Assembly: GCA_025924845.1 (NCBI GenBank)
Contig: JAICHN010000066.1
Location: 1-16,210 of the forward strand
Direction of reading: 5' to 3'
Length of the DNA: 16,210 nt
Origin: Chloroflexota bacterium
GTDB lineage: Bacteria > Chloroflexota > UBA5177 > JANWHV01
Below, one piece after another: positions 5,921-11,950 of the stretch. The notes beneath the pieces are model-generated. The model ran no database searches. It was not told the origin of the DNA and saw nothing but the letters and a program-made list of their open reading frames with translations. Both the position numbers and the translations under genes were made by a program. The number at the start of each line of letters is the position of its first letter. Position 1 is the stretch's first letter.

Positions 5921-6948
5921 GCTCGAGGAGTTTGCCCTCGTGCCAAAGCCTTGCCGCCTCGGAATGACTTTTCCCGCGCCAGTGCCCGCCGGAGCCACGG
6001 CACCGACACCGCGAATACCAGTCCGTACGCCGTCCAATCCGCCGCTAGGGCCTGGAGATGAAGGGAAGCGAGGGTGGCATGCACGACAAAAAGATAGTAG
6101 ATACTCACCGCGGACGCCGCGTGGCTCACAATCACCTGGTAGCGGGACCAGGGGCCATACCTATCCAATAGCAGCGCAAGCGCCGCGCCGCCCATGGCAA
6201 GCACACCCAGCCGTAAGTACACGGCAAGAACCCCGATAATGGTCAGGCGGCCTAAGTGCGGCTGTGTAAAGAAGGCGATACAAAACCATGGCATGGCGCC
6301 CCCGAACAGGAGTCGCGCATAGCCGGCGGAGTTATTCTTTTGCCCCAGATCCGCAAGAGCCGAGGAAGTTGGTTGGAGATCGTAGCAGTTCCGCGCGCAG
6401 CCCACGCACGGACTGCAATGGGTGTCGCGCACCACCAGCAACGGGCTCATGCCGTAGAGTCGTTCAACCGCGAGCATCGGGCAGATTTGACTGCACCAGC
6501 CCGCCTTTCCCGCGATGAGCATTCCCCCGGCAAAGGCCGCGCCGAGGAGCAACACCATGAACAGGGCCAGGGCATCCCCATCACGATCGAGGCCCACCGC
6601 GCGCAGCGGCACCAACAAGAAGAACAGCGCGATGGCGATGAATGGGGCGCGACGTTGAGCCCTGGCTGACAAGCGCCGCTTCCCGCTTTTGCCCAGACGT
6701 CGCGGCAAGCCGTTGAGAGTTGCCATCGGACAGATATTTCGCCATACCCCAGGCGCCACCAGAAACAGGAGCGGCAGGTAGGCGATCAGCCCGCTCCAGA
6801 ACAACATCAATCCCAAGCTTGGTCTTATCAGATCAAGCACGATCACGCCAACCGTTCCAATGACGGACGCCGCGCGCAGTACCGGCCAAACCCGGTACCG
6901 CGCGCGGTGCGTCACTGCCTGCATGGCTGCCATAGGTAGTGCCTGCAT
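5914..6948 (-). CDS. Polytopic membrane protein with 4Fe-4S-type cysteine motifs (NapH/NosR-like polyferredoxin)
   Basis: A 344-residue integral membrane protein with about eight or nine hydrophobic segments. Three cysteine-bearing loops stand out: C73 in WRNICPMATLNG, C152-x3-C156 in GWCSQICPM, and C178-x2-C181-x2-C184-x3-C188 in HCSPCVGCARNCYD, the last a near-classical ferredoxin motif for a 4Fe-4S cluster. The repeated CP after a Trp/Gly-rich loop recalls NapH/NosR/FixG membrane polyferredoxins, which pass electrons across the membrane, although here the first site has only one Cys. C-terminal segments contain several His (SHAAS, VVHATLASLH) that could bind a metal or haem, which is speculative. 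The ATG at 6948 follows AAAGGAAG with good spacing. Only 20 bp separate it from the upstream glycosidase stop, so the two genes are very likely co-transcribed, an unusual pairing. The electron partner is unknown. Confidence 0.75.
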   Translation of the reverse strand: MQALPMAAMQAVTHRARYRVWPVLRAASVIGTVGVIVLDLIRPSLGLMLFWSGLIAYLPLLFLVAPGVWRNICPMATLNGLPRRLGKSGKRRLSARAQRRAPFIAIALFFLLVPLRAVGLDRDGDALALFMVLLLGAAFAGGMLIAGKAGWCSQICPMLAVERLYGMSPLLVVRDTHCSPCVGCARNCYDLQPTSSALADLGQKNNSAGYARLLFGGAMPWFCIAFFTQPHLGRLTIIGVLAVYLRLGVLAMGGAALALLLDRYGPWSRYQVIVSHAASAVSIYYLFVVHATLASLHLQALAADWTAYGLVFAVSVPWLRRALAREKSFRGGKALARGQTPRAA

Positions 6949-6968
6949 GGCTTTGCTTCCTTTGACGG

Positions 6969-9410
6969 TTAAGAGACGGTGATTGTGGTGACCGGCATCC
7001 ACCAACTGTAGTTTTGCGACCAATTCGAGCCGAAGACTCCCACTGCCACTTGATAGGTGCCTCGAGTACGGGGCGCGGTCCAGGTGTAGGCATACCGAGC
7101 GGATTGGCCCGTCCCAATGCTCACCGGTGTGAGGAAGCCTTGGCCCACTTTTTGATTGGACGAGTCGTAGACCTCCACATCAATGATCCCATTGTTCAGG
7201 GGGCTGCCGCTCGCGGTGATGTTGGTCGTGATAGTGTCGGTTTGGCCACGCGCGATGCTGCTTGAGGCGAGAGTGGTCGATTGCTGGAAGGCGGCGCCGG
7301 CAGCGGTGGCCGTGGCGGGCACCGGAGTGCTGGTGGCGGGGATCGGGGTGTTGGTGGGCGGCACCGGCGTAGCAGTCGGCGGCACCGGGGTATTGGTAGG
7401 CGGCACCGCCGTGGCGGCAGGCTGGCCGGCGTCCACTGTGATTGTATTGACCGGCATCCACCAACTGTAGTTTTGCGACCAATTCGAGGCGAAGATTCCT
7501 ACCGCTACTTGGTAGGTTCCAGGGGTACTGGGCGCGGTCCAGGTATAGGCATACCGCGCGGTCTGGCCGGTCCCAATGCTCACCGGGGTCAGATAGCCTT
7601 GTCCTACCTTATTGTAGGAGGAATCATAGACCTCCACATCGATGATACCGCTGTTCAGCGCGGTGCCGGCCGCGGTGACATTGGTCGTGATCGTATCGGT
7701 GCCACCGGGCGCGACGGTGTTGGCGGAGAGCGAGGTAGACTGCTGGAAGGCGGCGCCGGCGGCAGCGGTAGCCGTGGCGGGGACAGGCGTGCCGGCGGGG
7801 GGAATCGGGGTATTGGTGGCGGGGACCGTGGTGCTGGTCGGCGGGACGGGGGTGGCGGTACCGCTTCCCGAACTCGGGTGGAGCACCAGCGTGGTTAACG
7901 AATAGGGAGGAATCGTCTGGCTGAACGTGTTGCCCACGCCGCCGATCGTAGTTGAGGAGATGGCATTCATGTTCTCGCCAAGCAGGAACTGAGTAGCGCC
8001 CGCGGCGGGTGTATAGCCGTTGATGTTGACACTCACCTGAGCATTGTTTGACGGATCCTTATTGATCAACAGGAGGGCCAGATCTCCGTTGGCTTGCTTT
8101 ACCGCGTGAACACCTACCAGGCTGTTGCTCGATTGGGTGGAAACTATCTGATCTCCCGGTTTACCCAGGTTCGTCAGCATCTGCAGCCCGTAGTAGGGCG
8201 CGAACGGTGTGTTCGCCGCAGGCTCGGTTTGGCCGCCCGCCGAGGTAGCGTTCGCCAGTATCCCGTAATCGCCATAGTTGAGTTGTCCATACAGGGAACT
8301 GCTGTTATTGTTCCCGGTGAGAATGGCGTTGTGCAGGTCCCACCAGTCCACATTCGCCACGCCGTTTTCTAACCACGTCATGTAGTTGTCGGCCAGGAAG
8401 AGTCCGTTCACCAGGTTGACCGTTTGCTTGCCGGGATTGAACGAGACCGAATTGGTCTCGGTGACCATAATCTGAACGTGGGAGGCATTTGACCCGGCAT
8501 ATTGATTGATCTCGGACCTGAGCTTGGAGACCATCGAGGCGATGGAACCGTTTGAATTGAGTAAGCCGGCGTCCGATTCGCCGCCTGGCCCCTGTGGATA
8601 CCAATGGATCGACACGAAATCGATGCGACTGCCAACCTTGGACAGCACGGTGCTGTTCCAGTCAGGCGCCTGCCCATCCGGCCAGTTTCCCGGCGCAGTG
8701 AGGACCACACCGACATTCACGCTGGGATCGGCGTTCTTCATGGCGGTGATATACGACAGGGCATTGGTGCCATAGGCATCCGGCCCCTTCGAGGAATGTA
8801 GGTCGGTTTCCCACACCGCGCCGTATGTACCGTTACCGTACACCTCGTTGCCGATTTCCCAATACTTCACGCCGTAGTTCTTGGTCTTGTTGGCGTAGGT
8901 AACCCAGGCCGCGGCCTCGGCGGGGTCGCCACCGCCGGTACCGGCCGCGTTCGAGCCGTAGTTCACGGTGACCATGGCCTTGGCGCCCGCCTTTTGCACC
9001 TGACCGATAAAGGCATCGAACGTGTTGGCGGGGTTGGCGTAATCACCGGCGTTGGGCGTAATCGAATTAGTTTGCCAATGGTAGTTGTCGGAAGTTGAGC
9101 CGCCGGGGAAACGCACGATGTTTACTCCGGCCTGGTGCAGCAGTCCAGGCACCTGCGAGTCAAGAAGGTTTGCATCCCACACGGCACTGTTCAGGCCGAA
9201 CGCCGTATTTGGTATTGTGGCCAATGACGTGCCGGCATTCACCGTAACGCTGGCGGTGGAGGCGGCCCTAACGCTCTGTCCACTCCAGGCAAGGGTGCCC
9301 ATGAGCAAGACCATGGCCAGGCAGAGGCGGCCGGCCGTGCGCGCATTCATTGCACACCAGGCGCGCGCAATCCTCCGGTTGATTCGGATGGATACTCTTG
9401 TTCTGCTCAC
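6969..9410 (-). CDS. Secreted GH51-like (clan GH-A) glycosidase with two C-terminal beta modules
   Basis: An 813-residue exported enzyme. I place the start at the GTG (9408-9410), preceded by GAGGAGA five bases upstream; the ATG 20 codons later has no ribosome binding site. The long basic n-region is followed by a hydrophobic core (about 29-42) and likely cleavage near SVRAA50. The catalytic domain (about 52-515) has VNIVRFPGGSTSDNYHW, DPAEAAAWVTYAN, KYWEIGNEVYG (acid/base E189), SIHWYPQ and MVTETNSVSF (nucleophile E318). These motifs and the 129-residue spacing fit GH51 alpha-L-arabinofuranosidases and relatives better than GH44. A beta domain ends the catalytic part. Linker, module (about 552-660), linker and module (about 704-813) follow; the modules are about four-fifths identical. 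It probably cleaves an arabinoside or beta-glucan-type polysaccharide outside the cell; the exact substrate is not decidable. The Fe-S protein gene follows in the same unit. Confidence 0.88.
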   Translation of the reverse strand: MSRTRVSIRINRRIARAWCAMNARTAGRLCLAMVLLMGTLAWSGQSVRAASTASVTVNAGTSLATIPNTAFGLNSAVWDANLLDSQVPGLLHQAGVNIVRFPGGSTSDNYHWQTNSITPNAGDYANPANTFDAFIGQVQKAGAKAMVTVNYGSNAAGTGGGDPAEAAAWVTYANKTKNYGVKYWEIGNEVYGNGTYGAVWETDLHSSKGPDAYGTNALSYITAMKNADPSVNVGVVLTAPGNWPDGQAPDWNSTVLSKVGSRIDFVSIHWYPQGPGGESDAGLLNSNGSIASMVSKLRSEINQYAGSNASHVQIMVTETNSVSFNPGKQTVNLVNGLFLADNYMTWLENGVANVDWWDLHNAILTGNNNSSSLYGQLNYGDYGILANATSAGGQTEPAANTPFAPYYGLQMLTNLGKPGDQIVSTQSSNSLVGVHAVKQANGDLALLLINKDPSNNAQVSVNINGYTPAAGATQFLLGENMNAISSTTIGGVGNTFSQTIPPYSLTTLVLHPSSGSGTATPVPPTSTTVPATNTPIPPAGTPVPATATAAAGAAFQQSTSLSANTVAPGGTDTITTNVTAAGTALNSGIIDVEVYDSSYNKVGQGYLTPVSIGTGQTARYAYTWTAPSTPGTYQVAVGIFASNWSQNYSWWMPVNTITVDAGQPAATAVPPTNTPVPPTATPVPPTNTPIPATSTPVPATATAAGAAFQQSTTLASSSIARGQTDTITTNITASGSPLNNGIIDVEVYDSSNQKVGQGFLTPVSIGTGQSARYAYTWTAPRTRGTYQVAVGVFGSNWSQNYSWWMPVTTITVS
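6992..7304 (-). repeat. Direct repeat copy B encoding the last C-terminal module
   Basis: This is the downstream copy (in the protein) of a roughly 310-base direct repeat inside the glycosidase gene; its partner is 7451-7763, offset by exactly 459 bases with no gaps. Stretches such as the 37 bases from 6992 are identical in both. It encodes a beta-rich module with IIDVEVYDSS, LTPVSIGTGQ and SNWSQNYSWW. The lasting DNA identity points to a recent duplication or gene conversion. Confidence 0.85.
7451..7763 (-). repeat. Direct repeat copy A encoding the first C-terminal module
   Basis: This is the partner of 6992-7304. It is flanked on both sides by DNA coding for Thr/Pro linkers (about 7305-7430 and 7764-7860), which are built from short imperfect repeats of a GGCGGCACCGG-like unit. 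Such linkers are likely sites of unequal recombination that could change the module number. Confidence 0.85.
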
Positions 9411-9481
9411 CAAGTTCTCCTCGTTTCCCGTTGATCCAGGTAATTGGCATTGCGCCGTTGTGGCACGGTGGCATCCTAAAC

Positions 9482-9499
9482 GAATTGGGGCGCCAATTC
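9482..9499. repeat. Perfect inverted repeat, candidate operator
   Basis: GAATTGG (9482-9488) and CCAATTC (9493-9499) are perfect inverted arms around a four-base GGCG centre. The dyad lies 72 bases upstream of the glycosidase GTG and is the right size for a homodimeric regulator. The regulator is unknown. Confidence 0.45.
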
Positions 9500-9512
9500 C
9501 TATCCCAGGATC

Positions 9513-9554
9513 GGGCAGGGCCATTCGGGGGGGGCCATTTGGGGGGGCAATGGG
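9513..9554 (+). repeat. G-rich tandem repeat, putative G-quadruplex
   Basis: Five runs of at least three G (9513-9515, 9518-9520, 9527-9534, 9541-9547, 9552-9554) are separated by loops of 2, 6, 6 and 4 bases, satisfying the G3+N1-7 quadruplex rule. The centre is an imperfect tandem repeat of CCATTYGGGGGGG. The location is upstream of the glycosidase gene on the non-template side of the other strand's unit. Confidence 0.55.
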
Positions 9555-9739
9555 CTAATCCTTTTGATTCTGCTTCGTACGCTGAGTGGCGTGGGCGTCA
9601 ACCTTACGCGCAGGCACACACTGCGGGACGCCACATTTCGCCGCGACTGCTCAGGTCAAGATGCTGGGAGAGAAGGCGGCCATCTTAACCTAACTTTGAC
9701 CTTGCTCCGTACGGCATTAACCGGGTGTTTACAGGCGAA

Positions 9740-9748
9740 TGTTATGAT
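9740..9748 (+). promoter_or_regulatory. Extended -10 promoter of the polysaccharide operon
   Basis: TGTTATGAT is an extended -10 with one mismatch to TGnTATAAT. Transcription should start near 9755, about 30 bases before the GTG at 9786. The 12 bases TGTTATGATCCG differ in one position from those in front of the acyltransferase gene. No clear -35 is present. Confidence 0.6.
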
Positions 9749-9785
9749 CCGGAATAGTTGGTAATGCTCCGTAGCGCCCTGAGCG

Positions 9786-10853
9786 GTGCTGAGCGCGTTT
9801 GAGCGATCGGAGTCAAGTTCGGTGTTACGGTACGCGCATACGGTTTCGCGGTTCTGGTGGCTGTTGCTGATCCCCATGTTGGCGCTGCCGGTGGCCGAAT
9901 ACTGGCACCTACGTAGCACGGGGTCGGGGTACTCCGCCGGTATGAATATCTACGTGCAACAGACCGCGATCAGCGATACGACGGCGAATAACCCATCCTG
10001 GCTGAGTCTGGCCCAGGTTGAGGCCGCGGACATCACGCAGTGGTTGCAGAGTCCAACCTTTTGCCTCGACGTGGCCGAGAGCAGTCCGCTTTATGCGAGG
10101 CAGTTGGTGTTGTTGGCCGATCCGAAGGGGTCCGCCACGGCCGATCTGCAACAACATGTACTGGTAACCGCCCAGGGCAATAACATGGTCTCGATCAGCT
10201 ACACATCGAAGAACCCGACCCTGGCCATGCAAGTGGTCAAAGGGATACTCGACAAGGCAACCGCCAATGCGCAGGCTTCCAATGGTCGAGTGGGCGCCCT
10301 GAACAAGGCGTACTATCAGGCGCGGTTGTACAATGCGGAAGCGACGGAACGGCAGTCCGCGCAGCAACTTTCAGCCTACATGCAGGAGCATGGGGTGACG
10401 GCGACCAACATCCAGGAACTGTTAACGTCGGACCTCACCCTGGCCATGCTCTACGATCAGGACAGGAACGATCAACAAACCGTCGCCACGCTACGGCAGC
10501 AAATCGACGCTACGGTCGCTCTGAACTCGTTACCGGCCAGCCTGGTCAATCAGAATGGGTATTTTGTGGCCGACCAGCCCTCGGCGTCCCTGGTCACCCT
10601 GACCAGGAAGAAGGAGTTGTTCTCGGTCGGCATCGCTGTGCTGCTGGGACTGCTGTTGGCCGGCGCGCTTCTGGTAATGCTGACCGCCATGGATCGTACC
10701 TTCCGCCGCCCCGTCGATGTCCCGCTGCTCCTTGATGTGCCGGTCCTCGCCGTGGTGCCGTACAGTTCCGCGTTAAAGCGTGCCGACCGGCAACAACGCA
10801 AACTTGAGTCCGTCCATGATGCGAAAACGTCTAGTGGAGCGAGAGCATCTTGA
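9786..10853 (+). CDS. Wzz/CpsC-like polysaccharide chain-length (co-polymerase) protein
   Basis: A 355-residue membrane protein with the Wzz layout. Transmembrane helix 1 (about 23-39, FWWLLLIPMLALPVAEYW) is followed by a large extracytoplasmic region with helical, Gln-rich segments (about 165-260), transmembrane helix 2 (about 278-301) and a cytoplasmic tail with RRPVDVPLLLDVPVLAVVPY, which corresponds to the conserved R.P.DV...L..PVLG.IP of Wzz/Wzc/CpsC. It sets polymer length together with the polymerase and the ATPase encoded next. The GTG at 9786 has a poor ribosome binding site. A GTG at 9822 follows GGAG with nine bases of spacing and would give a shorter N-terminus beginning LRYAHTVSRFWW, which is also typical. 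Its stop overlaps the start of the ATPase gene by four bases. Confidence 0.85.
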   Translation: MLSAFERSESSSVLRYAHTVSRFWWLLLIPMLALPVAEYWHLRSTGSGYSAGMNIYVQQTAISDTTANNPSWLSLAQVEAADITQWLQSPTFCLDVAESSPLYARQLVLLADPKGSATADLQQHVLVTAQGNNMVSISYTSKNPTLAMQVVKGILDKATANAQASNGRVGALNKAYYQARLYNAEATERQSAQQLSAYMQEHGVTATNIQELLTSDLTLAMLYDQDRNDQQTVATLRQQIDATVALNSLPASLVNQNGYFVADQPSASLVTLTRKKELFSVGIAVLLGLLLAGALLVMLTAMDRTFRRPVDVPLLLDVPVLAVVPYSSALKRADRQQRKLESVHDAKTSSGARAS

Positions 10854-11809
10854 GCCTAGCCGAGCACCCCAATATGGCGTCCTTTACCAAGGACAGCGAA
10901 AAATGCGCGACCGACCCTAAGGGCAGTAAGGATACCGGCGAACGCGTGCGGGAACTTTTGGCGCGATCGGCGTCCGCGGCGCCCGCTGTCGCGGACGGCG
11001 CTGCCGATCAATCGCGTCGCGCGGTCCCGGTGAGTGGCCTTCAGGTTCCAGTGCGGACACCGAGTGCGTGGGAGGTGGAGCGGGGGCAACGAGACTATGT
11101 CGTACGACCGATGCCGGCACTAAGCACCGAGGAGCTGACTGAGCGCGCCCGGCGGCCAATCCCGCATCCTATTCCCAGGGATGCCCGCGATCCCGAGATC
11201 TATCGGATGATTTACGGTGGCCTGAAGCTGCCGCGGCAGGCGCCGGTTGTGCTCATCGGTATCACGAGCGCGATACGCGGCGAGGGCCGCACCACCATTG
11301 CGCGCCTCATGGCCCAAGTCCTCTCCAAGGAAGTTGACACGAGTGTTACGCTCGTCGAGGCGGACATCGAACACCCCACCTTGCTGCGTCCATCCTCACC
11401 GGGCGGTTCGTGGGGTGGCCTCATGTCGGTGTTGCGCGAAGAGCATCAGCTTCACGAGGTCATCGGCCGCTGGAGCGCCGAGTTTCCCAACCTGTATGTG
11501 ATTCCAGGCGGGCATGTGGCGGATGATGGGGCGCGACTGCTCCGACGTCTCGCTACGCATGATCCCTTCCGTGGGCCCGGCGGTCTGAAAGGTCTGGTCA
11601 TTCTGGATCTTCCGCCTCTGGTGGACGGCGGTTGCGGAGCCATCGCGGCCGAAGTGGCGGACGCGACCGTGCTGGTGGTGCGAGCCGGGGTCACTCACTC
11701 CGCTACGGTGCGCGAAGCCATTGCCCGCCTTGGGGAACGCCCGCCGCAAGGCGTGGTGCTCAATGGCTTCCGCTCGCCGATTCCCGGGTGGGTGCCTGGG
11801 TTTCGGTAG
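10850..11809 (+). CDS. CpsD/Wzc-like P-loop ATPase with altered Walker A
   Basis: A 319-residue cytoplasmic protein of the MinD/ParA-like BY-kinase fold. After a disordered, charged N-terminal part (about 1-100) comes DPEIYRMIYGGLKL, the helix that precedes the P-loop in CpsD-type proteins. Walker A is TSAIRGEGRTT, with Arg147 in the place of the invariant Lys (usual SAxPGEGKTT). Walker A' is TLVEADIEHP (D172) and Walker B is LVILDLPPL (D253). There is no Tyr-rich C-terminal tail; the protein ends in WVPGFR. It is therefore probably not an active tyrosine autokinase and may have weak or no ATP hydrolysis, while still partnering the Wzz-like protein. The TTG at 10850 overlaps the previous stop (TTGA) with GGAG ten bases upstream; an ATG at 10874 has no ribosome binding site. 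Confidence 0.85.
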   Translation: MSLAEHPNMASFTKDSEKCATDPKGSKDTGERVRELLARSASAAPAVADGAADQSRRAVPVSGLQVPVRTPSAWEVERGQRDYVVRPMPALSTEELTERARRPIPHPIPRDARDPEIYRMIYGGLKLPRQAPVVLIGITSAIRGEGRTTIARLMAQVLSKEVDTSVTLVEADIEHPTLLRPSSPGGSWGGLMSVLREEHQLHEVIGRWSAEFPNLYVIPGGHVADDGARLLRRLATHDPFRGPGGLKGLVILDLPPLVDGGCGAIAAEVADATVLVVRAGVTHSATVREAIARLGERPPQGVVLNGFRSPIPGWVPGFR

Positions 11810-11815
11810 CCGGAC

Positions 11816-11950
11816 ATGAATGACGCTATAGTCCTCTTGCTGATCTTTGTTGCCTTAGGAGTGGCGCGCCTACGTTGGGAGCGCCAGAGCACGGTGGCCA
11901 TGGTGCTCGTGGTCGCGGCATATCTGGCTTATGCTAACTACAACGGCTGA
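11816..11950 (+). CDS. 44-residue two-helix membrane microprotein
   Basis: The ATG at 11816 lies six bases after the ATPase stop, and the frame ends at a TGA inside the polymerase gene, overlapping it by 20 bases. The product is MNDAIVLLLIFVALGVARLR, then a short polar turn (WERQST), a second hydrophobic stretch (VAMVLVVAAYLAYA) and NYNG. This is a clean helical hairpin for the membrane with a basic loop, which by the positive-inside rule would face the cytoplasm. There is no strong ribosome binding site, so translation would depend on coupling to the upstream gene. It fills a gap that is otherwise empty in a tightly packed operon, which favours a real gene. I recognise no family. It may assist the polymerase or the Wzz complex. 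Confidence 0.5.
   Translation: MNDAIVLLLIFVALGVARLRWERQSTVAMVLVVAAYLAYANYNG

Larger units (their letters stand above)
9411..9785. other. Divergent regulatory region between the glycosidase unit and the polysaccharide operon
   Basis: A 375-base region without a credible gene. It contains an inverted repeat (9482-9499), a G-rich tandem repeat (9513-9554) and the promoter of the polysaccharide operon (9740-9748). No convincing minus-strand promoter was found for the glycosidase. The density of elements suggests that the two divergent units are controlled from here. Confidence 0.6.

Noticed and set aside
7281..7898. Plus-strand frame of 205 codons rich in Gly/Arg
   Set aside because: It is antisense to the duplicated modules and linkers of the glycosidase; the repeats explain its open length.
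6969..9410. Assignment of the glycosidase to GH44
   Set aside because: RFPGG, the AAAWVTYAN helix before WEIGNE and the 129-residue spacing between the two Glu are closer to GH51; only a profile search would settle it.
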